The notes under the pieces: generated by a model
The model's database searches: none
Told to the model about the DNA's origin: nothing
What the model saw: only the letters and a program-made list of their open reading frames with translations
Position numbers and translations under genes: made by a program
Part shown: positions 17,793 to 26,330 of the stretch, piece by piece
Layout of the letters: each line of letters opens with the position of its first letter
How positions within the stretch are numbered: position 1 is the first letter of the stretch
Assembly: GCA_963977125.1 (NCBI GenBank)
Contig: CAXBNJ010000002.1
Coordinates: forward strand, 372,001-436,000
Length of the DNA stretch: 64,000 nucleotides
Direction: 5' to 3'
Origin: UBA2705 sp963977125
Lineage (GTDB): Bacteria > Pseudomonadota > Alphaproteobacteria > Micavibrionales > Micavibrionaceae

Positions 17793-18923
17793 TTATTTCA
17801 TGATGTTAATCATGGGCGTTTGAGGTGACATTTTTGTGACATGAGCAACAGGCTCAGAGCTAATAAACCACGAAAGCGGTACATCAACGCCCAAGGCTTT
17901 TTTAATCTCGAAACAAAAACTTCGATTAATACGTCTTATATCACTTTTAAACTCATCCGCAAATTTTTCTTGTACAGAAAAGCGCGAAGCTACATCCATA
18001 AATATTCCAGGGAGGCGGCCTTTTTCACCGTTTATCTTAACAACAAAGCCGTCAAACATAAGGTCGCGTGGTGTTTGCACATCTGAATTCACGCCTCTGT
18101 AATTCACGCCAATGGCAACAGGGACACTTTCGCCCTTATGCGTAATATCTTGCAGTTCAGACGGTGAAGCAGAACAAAAACACGTTGAGATACCAGCCAA
18201 AGTCGCATATTCAAAAAGGCCTGCTTCATCCATTTTATTTTCAAGCCAATTCAACATACGTGCATGGCGTATATTATCCTCCAACAAAACAATCGAGGCC
18301 ATTTCGCCCGTTTGTTCAAAGCGTGTTTGCAAATCCGCACGAACGCGCATCATTTGGTCCGCAATACTCGGATGGCCGGGACGCGCGACATAATCAAAAT
18401 AATCTTTACCACAAAGGGAGAATAGTCTCGAAAAGGAAATATCCCCGCCGCGCCCTTCAGGAACGGTAATCATGTCATCAAGGGAAATATAATATGGGTT
18501 ATCAAGACCAAGCCCGTCATCGGGTTTTTCTGTCTTGTGCAAGATTTCCCCGACAAGCGCTTCTGGTTCATAAAGATGTACATAGAAATCATTATCGGCC
18601 CCAGATGTGAGCCCAGATTTATCCAAATCTAAATATCGGCCTAGCGATTTCAAAGATTTATGCATCCAACTCCGGTAGGCATTTTCAACAACATCACTCA
18701 CATGCTCTTCCATCGAAGGCCCGCCCGCCTTAGCTTGACGATTAAATCGTGCGCATTTTGATAGCTGATTATTATTAATATGATTGGTTATAAGCCCTTT
18801 GAGGGGGCGTGTAACATGCTGAGTGTCATCACGTATAACCAATGTAAAGCTATTGGGTTGGTGGCGTAACCTTGATGTTTCTAGACGGCCTTGCTTTAAA
18901 GTAATATTTTTTATGTTTACCAT
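17793..18923 (-). CDS. Unknown protein co-transcribed with a nucleoside hydrolase
   Basis: A 376-residue cytosolic protein that I do not recognise. It has no signal peptide or membrane segment. One stretch, MASIVLLEDNIRHARMLNWLE (about 220-240), is a hydrophobic strand ending in Glu-Asp followed by a loop and helix. It loosely resembles the PRPP-binding loop of type I phosphoribosyltransferases, but the usual Thr-Gly-x-Thr is absent. The C-terminal half has alternating strand/helix character. I chose the ATG at 18923, 6 nt after GGAA; a TTG at 18938 and ATG at 18929 are also possible. The nucleoside hydrolase gene starts 12 nt after the stop, so a role in nucleoside or ribose-phosphate metabolism is a reasonable guess only. 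Confidence 0.6.
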   Translation of the reverse strand: MVNIKNITLKQGRLETSRLRHQPNSFTLVIRDDTQHVTRPLKGLITNHINNNQLSKCARFNRQAKAGGPSMEEHVSDVVENAYRSWMHKSLKSLGRYLDLDKSGLTSGADNDFYVHLYEPEALVGEILHKTEKPDDGLGLDNPYYISLDDMITVPEGRGGDISFSRLFSLCGKDYFDYVARPGHPSIADQMMRVRADLQTRFEQTGEMASIVLLEDNIRHARMLNWLENKMDEAGLFEYATLAGISTCFCSASPSELQDITHKGESVPVAIGVNYRGVNSDVQTPRDLMFDGFVVKINGEKGRLPGIFMDVASRFSVQEKFADEFKSDIRRINRSFCFEIKKALGVDVPLSWFISSEPVAHVTKMSPQTPMINIMK

Positions 18924-19119
18924 ATGCATTTCCAACAATAATTGTTCATAATAATTAGGGCTGGCTAATGTTTATGTTAAAGCTGGTACGTTTGTCAAGA
19001 AGAGTCGCTAATAATCCATAATAATTTTTTAAGAGCTTGATTTATATATAAGGGAATTGCTCTTTAAGCTACGCATTAATCATGCCGCTTTAGCTTATAA
19101 AAGCCTGTAGGTAGAACCT

Positions 19120-21390
19120 TTATGCGCCATCTGTATAATCAGAATAATAATAGCCTGTTTCACCATAGCCATATTTAGCTTGGCGCTTTAGGTCAACTAA
19201 GGAAAAAGCCACGGTTAAGTCATTAAAGCCAAGATCTCTGAGTTTTTTAAGGCCGCTTAAGGCAATATCACGAGGCGTTTTATCCCAGCATACAGCATAG
19301 ATAACATGGTCAGCGTAGCCTGCAAGTACACAAGAATCTGAAACCGCCATGCATGCTGGCGTATCAAGAATGACAAGATCGTAATCCTTACGCACAGTTT
19401 TGATTAAATCTTCCATACGCTCAGATGTTAACAAATCTAATGCCGTGTTAGACACAGAGCGCCCAAGAATGAACTCTAACCCCGTCACTGGATCTTTACA
19501 GATAACCTCATTCATCTTGGCCTTATCCGTTAAATACTCGACCAAAGACAAGTCATTTTTATGGTCCATAATATTATGGACCGCTGGGCGGCGTAAATCA
19601 CAGTCGATCAATAATACGCGCTTACCTGAAAGCGCCAATAATCGCGCCAACCATACAGAGATTGTAGACTTACCTTCACTGGGTAATGATGACGTAATCG
19701 CCAACACATCAAGGGGCTTACCTTGATTCTTTTGGTTAAGGGAAACAACCGTTTTCATTGATCGCAACGCTTCAGTGACGACCGATGTCGGGTTTTGTAT
19801 CACATAATCAGAAATGTTTTCATTCTTACCAACCTTAACGCTTGGTATAGCGCCGACACAGATAAGCCCCGTATCTTTTTCAATTTTCAATGCACTACGA
19901 TAAGTATTGGCTAAGCTCTCTAGAATAATAATCAAGCCGAGCGCAACGATAAGCCCCAATAGCGCTGATACAGATAAAAGCAGCGGTTTATTGGGGTAAA
20001 ACGGACTTTGCGGTATCGAGGCATAAGAAAGAACTTGCGCGTCCGCCTCGCTTAAACCATCTTGATGGTCTGCATTTTTGTAGCGCCCTAGGAAAGTTTC
20101 AAAAACTTGACGTATCGCCGCCGCTTCCCCTTCTAGCTCACGCAGACGCAGAGCTGATTGATTTTCTATTTTGCGCTTTTCTTCCAAAGCGGCAAGGTCA
20201 GAGGCCAGCATTTTCGTGCGCGATAATTCTATCGTCAGATTATTTTCTAATTGCGCGGCGGCTCTTAACAGCTCAGCGCCAATATCTTCCTTGATATTCT
20301 CACGCTCGGCAGTGATCCGTATTAACTCAGGATGTTTCTCCCCATAGCGTTTAAACAAATCGGCATATTCTTGTTCTATTTCGTTTTGCTTAAGCTTAAG
20401 GGCGCTGAGTACATGACCTTCACTCAGTGTCGCTATAGATTCAATTTTTAATGGCTCCTCAGCCCAACCGCTAATTTGCGATAGCTGTGTGCGCGCTTCG
20501 GTCAAACGCGTGCGCGCCAAAACCAATTGACGACTTACTTCAGACATTTGGTGCCCAGTAACATCAGAGAGCGCCCCTGATATAAGACTATTATTAGCGC
20601 GATAAGCCTCCACAGCGTGCTCCGCGTCTCTAAGCTGCTTGCGCAAACTAGACAAACGCGCATCTTGGCGTTTCGTGATTTTACGCGTGGCTTCAAACTT
20701 CTTGTTTAAACGAGAACTCACGTACACATCAGCCACCACATCAACCATTCTCTTCGCACGCTCTGGCGAAGGGGATGCATATGTAATCGACAGGACTGCA
20801 GCGCCTTTAATCGGGCGAATTTCTAGATTTTTAACGACACGGTTAATTAATAAGCCTAATTCTTTTTCATAGCGCCATTTATCTGTCTTTGAACGCTCGC
20901 TCGCCCCAGATTGATGATCACCCTCACGGTTAAGCTTTAGGCTTTTAAAGCCTATTCCCGCCGTCACGTTATTATGATTTTCATGATGCGTACGCAGAAA
21001 ATCCAAATCTTTCGCGAAAACAGGATCTGTATAGAGATCAAGGCGCTTAATAACATCCATCATCAGAGCGCGAGAGCGAATAATTTCAACCTCATTGAGC
21101 ATTTGCGTTGAATCATTTTGCGTTGAATCATAATGCTCATTAACCAGCACTAACGCCCCTGATTTATATAGTGGCGTAATGCGCTCCGCGCCGAAATAAG
21201 CCAGCGCCATCATCATGGCAATCACGGTGACAATAACATAGCGCCGACGCCATAAAGTCATCAAAAGGCGTCGCAAGTCCATCCGAACGGCATCGCTATC
21301 AACATGAGAATAACGTTGAGAGGGCGGCACATTATATGCCCCCGCCTCTCTTTTATTATTCTGTTGCATTGATTGCTGTTCTTGGCTCAT
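19120..21390 (-). CDS. Exopolysaccharide BY-kinase (Wzc/ExoP-like tyrosine autokinase)
   Basis: A 756-residue inner membrane protein that controls polymer length and export of surface polysaccharide. TM1 is at about 50-70, followed by a periplasmic Wzz domain with long coiled-coil helices (about 225-440), a G-rich linker and TM2 (about 470-492). The cytoplasmic BY-kinase domain (about 550-735) contains the Walker A motif SLPSEGKST, Walker A' VLLIDCDLRRP and Walker B LVILDTPA. The C-terminus ends in a tyrosine cluster (YGYGETGYYYSDY), the autophosphorylation tail. The domain layout is that of fused proteobacterial kinases. The Wza-like export gene lies directly upstream (23 nt), in the same operon. 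The remaining polymer genes of the window are 40 kb away. Confidence 0.92.
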   Translation of the reverse strand: MSQEQQSMQQNNKREAGAYNVPPSQRYSHVDSDAVRMDLRRLLMTLWRRRYVIVTVIAMMMALAYFGAERITPLYKSGALVLVNEHYDSTQNDSTQMLNEVEIIRSRALMMDVIKRLDLYTDPVFAKDLDFLRTHHENHNNVTAGIGFKSLKLNREGDHQSGASERSKTDKWRYEKELGLLINRVVKNLEIRPIKGAAVLSITYASPSPERAKRMVDVVADVYVSSRLNKKFEATRKITKRQDARLSSLRKQLRDAEHAVEAYRANNSLISGALSDVTGHQMSEVSRQLVLARTRLTEARTQLSQISGWAEEPLKIESIATLSEGHVLSALKLKQNEIEQEYADLFKRYGEKHPELIRITAERENIKEDIGAELLRAAAQLENNLTIELSRTKMLASDLAALEEKRKIENQSALRLRELEGEAAAIRQVFETFLGRYKNADHQDGLSEADAQVLSYASIPQSPFYPNKPLLLSVSALLGLIVALGLIIILESLANTYRSALKIEKDTGLICVGAIPSVKVGKNENISDYVIQNPTSVVTEALRSMKTVVSLNQKNQGKPLDVLAITSSLPSEGKSTISVWLARLLALSGKRVLLIDCDLRRPAVHNIMDHKNDLSLVEYLTDKAKMNEVICKDPVTGLEFILGRSVSNTALDLLTSERMEDLIKTVRKDYDLVILDTPACMAVSDSCVLAGYADHVIYAVCWDKTPRDIALSGLKKLRDLGFNDLTVAFSLVDLKRQAKYGYGETGYYYSDYTDGA

Positions 21391-21413
21391 TGGGCTCTCT
21401 GAAAGACTTTAGA

Positions 21414-22082
21414 TTAAAAAAAACGTTCGCTTACGGTAATAATATCGCCCGGGTAAATCAGGGTTCCCCGCTGCGCTTCAATATGTTCTTTGCCGCCATT
21501 AAATGCGCGCTCTATCATTATTTTCTTTTGATTGGCACGAGGCGTATACCCACCGGCAATAGCGACAGCTTTAATGACACTCATACCATAAGCATAAGGG
21601 TAATTACCCGGCGTGCGAACTTCCCCGAGCAAATAAAACGGACGAAAAGCGGCAATGTCGACGGTGACACTGGGCTGTTTTAAATAACCGTTTTTTAGTT
21701 TCTTCTCTATGTCAAAAGCAAGCTCCGCTGCGGTTTTCGACATCGCATTCACTTGACCAATAAGCGGCATAAAAATACGTCCAATAGCATCAACCCGATA
21801 GCTATCCGTTAACTGCGCTTCATTATAAACTTTAATCGCGACGACATCATCTGTCGCAAGGCGATAGCCCTCTTGTATGACCTGCACGAAGTTATCTTGT
21901 GGCGTCAAAGCACCATCAAGAACCTCGATTAATTGTAGCTGTGCGCGTAAATCATTCTGCGTTTCTTTTATGCCGCTTATGGGCGCGCTGCCTGCATAGC
22001 TACGCGGGCCCTGTGAAATTAACAACAGAACAAAAGCGAAAGCGATGACGCTAAAGATTTTATAAAAACGATTAAGATGCAT
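21414..22082 (-). CDS. Polysaccharide export outer membrane protein (Wza-like)
   Basis: A 222-residue periplasmic/outer membrane protein. A signal peptide is at about 1-30 (ending RSYAG). A Poly_export domain follows (about 70-150: YRLATDDVVAIKVYNEAQLTDSY in two parts, then VDAIGRIFMPLIGQV) and one SLBB domain (about 150-215: RPFYLLGEVRTPGNYPYAYG). No lipobox cysteine is present, so it is unlike E. coli Wza in anchoring, and it lacks the C-terminal amphipathic helix that forms the outer membrane pore. It is closer to the short ExoF/GumB-like form. It precedes the BY-kinase gene by 23 nt, and the two together make the trans-envelope export machine. Confidence 0.88.
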   Translation of the reverse strand: MHLNRFYKIFSVIAFAFVLLLISQGPRSYAGSAPISGIKETQNDLRAQLQLIEVLDGALTPQDNFVQVIQEGYRLATDDVVAIKVYNEAQLTDSYRVDAIGRIFMPLIGQVNAMSKTAAELAFDIEKKLKNGYLKQPSVTVDIAAFRPFYLLGEVRTPGNYPYAYGMSVIKAVAIAGGYTPRANQKKIMIERAFNGGKEHIEAQRGTLIYPGDIITVSERFF

Positions 22083-22277
22083 GAACTTCGAAGGACTCGA
22101 ATAAAAAGGAATGGAAATAGCCGAAACTATACCCCTTTACAATATCGCACATGCCCTATGCCCGACAAGTAAAAACCGCATAGCGGCGATATTAAGCCCG
22201 TTAGTTCATATGAAGCAGAGATGTGAAATGATCAGTAATGACGCGGAGTAAAGCCTTATTCGAGTGCATAAGACGCT

Positions 22278-22313
22278 CTAAGCTGTCACCTAAACTGTTA
22301 CTTAAACTGTCAC
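22278..22313 (-). repeat. Three in-frame 12-bp repeats, each ending in a stop codon
   Basis: On the minus strand the last four codons of the receiver/GGDEF-like gene (GTG ACA GTT TAA) are followed in frame by GTA ACA GTT TAG and GTG ACA GCT TAG. The result is three tandem copies of Val-Thr-Val/Ala-stop. Readthrough of the first stop would meet a second and third within 24 nt. Confidence 0.85.
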
Positions 22314-23135
22314 TGGCGCTTCGCTTACTTCAAAGACATGCTCAACGCGCTTTGCCCCCAAAGGAAGGTCAATCAAACGCACAGCAATGCGCGCGCGTGA
22401 TGCGCCAAGTGATGTGATATCATGCATTTTTGACAAAGCTTCTGCAAAACGATGCGCGGCTTCAATTGGTTCTGTTTCAAAAACAGGGCGCTGCAAGAGT
22501 AAAACAAATTCATTACGGCGCGTTTGGCCGATAATATCACTCTGGCGGCGCAAACGTACAAGATTACGCGCAAGCTGCGCGGCGCTATACTCCGCAGGAT
22601 ATGGCCCATCTTTTTGCAAAATCTCCTGATAATTATCTAATGAGATATACAGTAAATATGAGCGCTCTGCATAACGGTCAGCACGATCAACACAAGATAG
22701 AAATAATTGATTAAACGCGGATTTAGCAATAATACCCCCTGAGCTGCGGAAATCTTCACTATCATCACCAAGATGATCAACAAGCTCAGTCAGTGTTTTT
22801 GCGTTTTGCGCCATAAGGTCGACGGCTTCGGGCTCAAATGGCTTAGGGAGTAAATCATTAAAGCCTGATTGGATGGCTTCTTCTAAAGTGTGGCTTTCAC
22901 TGGCCAGAACCATATACGGGTTTGCCTTTAAAACACGGCGTGCTTCACGAATAAATGGGCGGGCATCGCGCATCGGTGTGGGGTCGAGGACAATAAAGTC
23001 AAACGATTCGCTCTCTAAACGTTTCAGCGCAATATTACGCCCCGGCTCAACTGACGCATGAAGCCCTAAAGCGACCAAGCGGCTTTGCATCAATTCTGAT
23101 GCAGCCTTATCGCTATCTACAATTAAACACTTCAT
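22302..23135 (-). CDS. Receiver domain protein with degenerate GGDEF domain
   Basis: A 277-residue cytosolic protein. The receiver domain (1-118) has an acidic residue pair in IVDSDK (one partly replaced), phospho-acceptor D51 in FIVLDPTPM and Lys in LLPKPF. The C-terminal part (about 140-270) has the layout of a diguanylate cyclase: a conserved LLYISLDNYQEI strand, and GQTRRNEFVLLLQ where GG[DE]EF is expected. The signature is R-R-N-E-F, so cyclase activity is unlikely; it may bind c-di-GMP or a partner instead. ATG 23135 is preceded by GGGGG. It lies upstream of the Wza/kinase operon on the same strand with a 219-nt gap, so a regulatory link to polysaccharide production is possible. Confidence 0.68.
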   Translation of the reverse strand: MKCLIVDSDKAASELMQSRLVALGLHASVEPGRNIALKRLESESFDFIVLDPTPMRDARPFIREARRVLKANPYMVLASESHTLEEAIQSGFNDLLPKPFEPEAVDLMAQNAKTLTELVDHLGDDSEDFRSSGGIIAKSAFNQLFLSCVDRADRYAERSYLLYISLDNYQEILQKDGPYPAEYSAAQLARNLVRLRRQSDIIGQTRRNEFVLLLQRPVFETEPIEAAHRFAEALSKMHDITSLGASRARIAVRLIDLPLGAKRVEHVFEVSEAPVTV

Positions 23136-23465
23136 GGAGCCCCCAAATAAGGTATAGAAAATTAATATTGCGGTTATGATACCGCTCATAGGTTAACAAA
23201 TTTATCACGCTTATCACTTTTTTCAAACCGACAAATACACTCAACGTCCTTATTTTTCTTTTTCAGCCTATAAAAACCAAGATACAATGCCTGTTATTGG
23301 CGCCATACACACCAAGTAAACAGGTTGTTTACCTTGCGCATAAAGCCATGAGCTAAATTAAGCCACAGACTAAATAGCGCTGCGATTTATTTTCTTGCAT
23401 CAGCTTAAGGCAACATGCACTATCTTAATAATTATCACGCATAAACAACTGAGGTAAAAACTCCT
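23136..23465. other. Divergent intergenic region upstream of the exonuclease
   Basis: About 330 nt between two divergent genes. It is AT-rich and must hold both promoters. A TTGCAT at 23395 followed by an AT-rich CACTATC region is a weak -35/-10 candidate for the plus strand. No hairpin or small gene was seen. Confidence 0.4.
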
Positions 23466-24080
23466 ATGAGTATCACTCTACACAAGAACGACCTTCCCGA
23501 TGACGTTAAATTCAGTGGCTCTATTGCTGTTGACACAGAAACTATGGGCTTAGAAATACATGGTCGTGACCGCCTATGCTTAATTCAAATCTCATCCGGT
23601 GACGGCACTGCGCATTTGGTTCAAATTGAAAAAGACCAAAAAGACGCGCCTAATTTACAAAAATTAATGTCTGACACAACGATCACAAAAATATTTCATT
23701 TTGCTCGTTTTGATGTCGCGGCCCTTAAACGCTTCCTTGGCGTTGATGTTAAGCCTGTATATTGCACTAAAATAGCGTCCAAATTAATTCGCACTTATAC
23801 AGATCGCCATGGCTTGCGTGATTTATGTCGCGAGTTAATTAATGTTGATATCAGCAAGCAACAGCAATCCTCTGATTGGGGCGCTGAAACATTAACCAAA
23901 GAACAGCTAGCCTATGCCGCCAGTGACGTATTTTATTTGCACCGCCTGAAAGAAAAACTCGATGCGAACTTGGTACGTGAAGGCCGTATGGAACTTGCAC
24001 AAGCCTGTTTTGACTTCTTGCCAACACGCGGTGACTTAGATAGTGCAGGCTGGGCCGAAGTTGATATTTTCGCCCATTAA
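23466..24080 (+). CDS. RNase D-like 3'-5' exonuclease (DEDDy)
   Basis: A 204-residue enzyme with one DnaQ-like exonuclease domain. The three exo motifs are present: DTETMGLE (D23, E25), then HFARFDVAAL, and finally YAASDVFYLHRL with the Tyr and Asp of the DEDDy type. It lacks the HRDC domains of full-length RNase D, as is common in Alphaproteobacteria for short single-domain proteins. It should trim RNA 3' ends (tRNA or other stable RNA) using two metal ions. The C-terminal 20 residues (FLPTRGDLDSAGW) are conserved among such alphaproteobacterial proteins as far as I recall. AGGT at 9 nt serves the ATG. Probably monocistronic or followed by the next small secreted protein gene. Confidence 0.87.
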   Translation: MSITLHKNDLPDDVKFSGSIAVDTETMGLEIHGRDRLCLIQISSGDGTAHLVQIEKDQKDAPNLQKLMSDTTITKIFHFARFDVAALKRFLGVDVKPVYCTKIASKLIRTYTDRHGLRDLCRELINVDISKQQQSSDWGAETLTKEQLAYAASDVFYLHRLKEKLDANLVREGRMELAQACFDFLPTRGDLDSAGWAEVDIFAH

Positions 24081-24131
24081 TTTATATTATTAACAGTCAA
24101 ATTAATAAAAATATTTGGAAAGCCCTTAATT

Positions 24132-24716
24132 ATGCGTCACGCTCATATATACATGTCACTGCTTTTAACTCTGTGTATCTTAAGCCCGAACGGGGCATCA
24201 CAAGCCTTGGCTGAAGAAGCCCAAACACAAGTATCTGAAGCCGCGCCAGACACACCAATAAGCCGCTATAAAGCAGAAACTGAGGCTCTCATTGAAAGCC
24301 TCAGTGAAGAACAGGCCAAGAAATATTATTTAATTCGCAACACACATGGCATTATTCGCTCCGTTGAATCCGTCGAAGCGGTCGTCGGCAAAGCGGCAAA
24401 ATCATGCAAAAAAAACCATAAAGACTTAGGCAAAGAAATTGAGAACCGTTTTGTTGAATGGAAACTCGCTCTTCACCCGATCATAAAATCAAGTGAAGAC
24501 CGCCTTGAAAAGCTTGTTTTAATACAAGATTACGCCAAGCCTTCTGATGTAAAAAAACACCTTAAAAACTTTGACCTCGCCGCCACTTATGGCGAAAAGC
24601 TCATGAAGCAAGTTCCTGCCTCTGACGAGGAAAGCTGCACAAAACTTCTAAAAAGCATGGATGCGACGCAAAGTAATTTAATCCGTCTGCTGAAAGAAAC
24701 CATCGGTCTCGAATAA
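24132..24716 (+). CDS. Small secreted helical protein, unknown
   Basis: A 194-residue protein with an N-terminal signal peptide (about 1-27, cleavage near SQALA). The mature part is almost entirely helical and charged, with heptad-like spacing suggesting coiled-coil segments at about 45-75 and 95-130. Two cysteines (about 92 and 174) could form a disulfide in the periplasm. I recognise no family. It lies between the exonuclease (51 nt upstream) and a glycosyltransferase (28 nt downstream) and may share a transcript with them. Nothing in the sequence suggests catalysis. Confidence 0.65.
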   Translation: MRHAHIYMSLLLTLCILSPNGASQALAEEAQTQVSEAAPDTPISRYKAETEALIESLSEEQAKKYYLIRNTHGIIRSVESVEAVVGKAAKSCKKNHKDLGKEIENRFVEWKLALHPIIKSSEDRLEKLVLIQDYAKPSDVKKHLKNFDLAATYGEKLMKQVPASDEESCTKLLKSMDATQSNLIRLLKETIGLE

Positions 24717-24744
24717 GCACACACATATATAGAAACCCTATAAA

Positions 24745-25797
24745 ATGAAAATATTACAACTTCTCGCAGGGGCTAAAACAGGCGGTGCGGAAACCGCTTT
24801 TGTTGATAGCTGTATTGCTATGGCTCAAAATGGTTTTGACATCGAAGTCGCCACACGCGCTAATGATATACGCGTGCCGCGCCTTAGGGCTGCTGGCATA
24901 AAAACCTATATTCTGCCTTTTGGCAGCAAAATAGATTTATATACTTCGTGGAAGTTAGCGCGCATTATCAAAAAAACGAAACCTGATATTGTGCAAACAT
25001 GGATGTCGCGTGCAGCCAGCAAAGTGCCAAAGCCACCAAAAGATAAAAAATACCACGTCGTTAGCCGTTTAGGTGGGTATTATAAAATAAAATACTTCGC
25101 CAATACTGATTATTTCATGACCATCACCCCTGATATTGGGCGGCATTTAATTGAAAACGGCGTACAGGCGGATAAAATTCGCCATATTAATAATTTTGCT
25201 GAAACAGAAACACAATTCACCCCTGTTAATCGCGCCGATTTTGAAACGCCTGAGGATGCCACTATAGTGCTCACCTTAAGCCGTCTGCATAAATCCAAGG
25301 CGCTTGATACATTAATGTACGCCGCCAAAGAAGTGAATAATATCTATCTTTGGCTGGCAGGAGACGGCCCTGATAAAGACAAGCTAAAAGCCCTTGCCTA
25401 TAAATTAGAAATTGAAGATCGCGTGCGCTTCTTAGGATGGCGCGAAGATCGCGCCGCTTTGCTCGCAGCAGCTGACATATGCTGCTTCCCGTCACGTTAT
25501 GAGCCATTCGGCACTGTATTCGTTCAAGCTTGGGCAAATAAGACACCGTTAATCGTCAGCCTAGCTGATGGCCCGAAACAGTTTGTAAAAGACAAAAGTG
25601 ATTGCCTCGCTTTTCCTATTGATGATGTTGAAGCGCTGATCGGTAACTTAAAACTGTTACGTGACAATAAAGCGCTTGGCATTGACCTTGTTGAAAATGG
25701 CTATAAACGCTATGAGAATGAATTTTCCATGAAAAAAACGATGCAAGATTACAAAGATTTTTTCACAGATATTATCGAGGCCTCAAAAACGAAATAA
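24745..25797 (+). CDS. Glycosyltransferase family 4 (GT-B fold)
   Basis: A 350-residue retaining glycosyltransferase with two Rossmann-like domains. The N-terminal acceptor side starts with the typical MKILQLLAGAKTGGAETAF (glycine-rich loop). The C-terminal domain carries LSRLHKSKALDTLMYAAKEV, then LAGDGPDKDKL, and the donor-binding E-x7-E motif in CFPSRYEPFGTVFVQAWA. The family transfers sugars from nucleotide donors to lipopolysaccharide core or surface glycans at the cytoplasmic face of the inner membrane. The donor cannot be predicted. It is separated from the main polymer cluster at the window end. Confidence 0.88.
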   Translation: MKILQLLAGAKTGGAETAFVDSCIAMAQNGFDIEVATRANDIRVPRLRAAGIKTYILPFGSKIDLYTSWKLARIIKKTKPDIVQTWMSRAASKVPKPPKDKKYHVVSRLGGYYKIKYFANTDYFMTITPDIGRHLIENGVQADKIRHINNFAETETQFTPVNRADFETPEDATIVLTLSRLHKSKALDTLMYAAKEVNNIYLWLAGDGPDKDKLKALAYKLEIEDRVRFLGWREDRAALLAAADICCFPSRYEPFGTVFVQAWANKTPLIVSLADGPKQFVKDKSDCLAFPIDDVEALIGNLKLLRDNKALGIDLVENGYKRYENEFSMKKTMQDYKDFFTDIIEASKTK

Positions 25798-25810
25798 CAG
25801 CGTTATACGC

Positions 25811-26224
25811 TTATGCGCTACCGCCGTTAAATTCTTCTAAATTCTCAGGACCAAAAGAATCTGGCAGTAACTCATTCATCGTATATTCGCGCAGCATTTC
25901 GCCTTCGCGGTTAAATACAGCAATGCGCGTTGTATCCATGACACAAAATTCACGAATGCGCTGGCGACAATCACCGCACGGCGTACAAAGCGCGACGCCG
26001 GGCCCAACGATAGCAATTTCACTTATTTCCGTCTCTCCGGCCGTTATCATCGCTGAAATCGCCGAAGTTTCGGCATGGACAGCCATATAATGCGCTGTTT
26101 CGACATTGCAGCCCGCATATATATTCCCTGCTTTACTGCGTATCGCAGCGCCAACGGGGTGCTTTGAATAAGGGGCATAAGCATTATTTAAGGCCGTATT
26201 CGCCGCTTCATATAAATCCCGCAT
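25811..26224 (-). CDS. cdd: Cytidine deaminase
   Basis: A 137-residue homotetrameric-type cytidine deaminase that converts cytidine and deoxycytidine to uridines for pyrimidine salvage. The zinc site is complete: His50 and the catalytic Glu52 in VHAETSA, and Cys83 and Cys86 in TPCGDC. The substrate segment YAPYSKHPVGAAI, then GCNVETAHY, is standard. Length is normal for the short type. The C-terminus has an extra acidic tail (SFGPENLEEFNGGSA). Its ribosome-binding site is weak (GAAAGATGAAC). It converges with the glycosyltransferase gene and lies downstream of fabG, behind the terminator at 26256-26282. Confidence 0.92.
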   Translation of the reverse strand: MRDLYEAANTALNNAYAPYSKHPVGAAIRSKAGNIYAGCNVETAHYMAVHAETSAISAMITAGETEISEIAIVGPGVALCTPCGDCRQRIREFCVMDTTRIAVFNREGEMLREYTMNELLPDSFGPENLEEFNGGSA

Positions 26225-26255
26225 TTTAGTTCATCTTTCCTGAAAAAACCGTTAG

Positions 26256-26282
26256 AAAAGGCGCCATTAATAAGCGCCTTTT
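26256..26282 (-). terminator. Rho-independent terminator after fabG
   Basis: A 9-bp perfect stem AAAAGGCGC/GCGCCTTTT, loop 9 nt, lies 49 nt beyond the fabG stop on the minus strand. The arms supply a T-run. It separates fabG from cdd. Confidence 0.75.
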
Positions 26283-26330
26283 AATTCTTACTCTAAAACT
26301 CTTTAATGCATCAGGTGCGAAGCTCAACGC

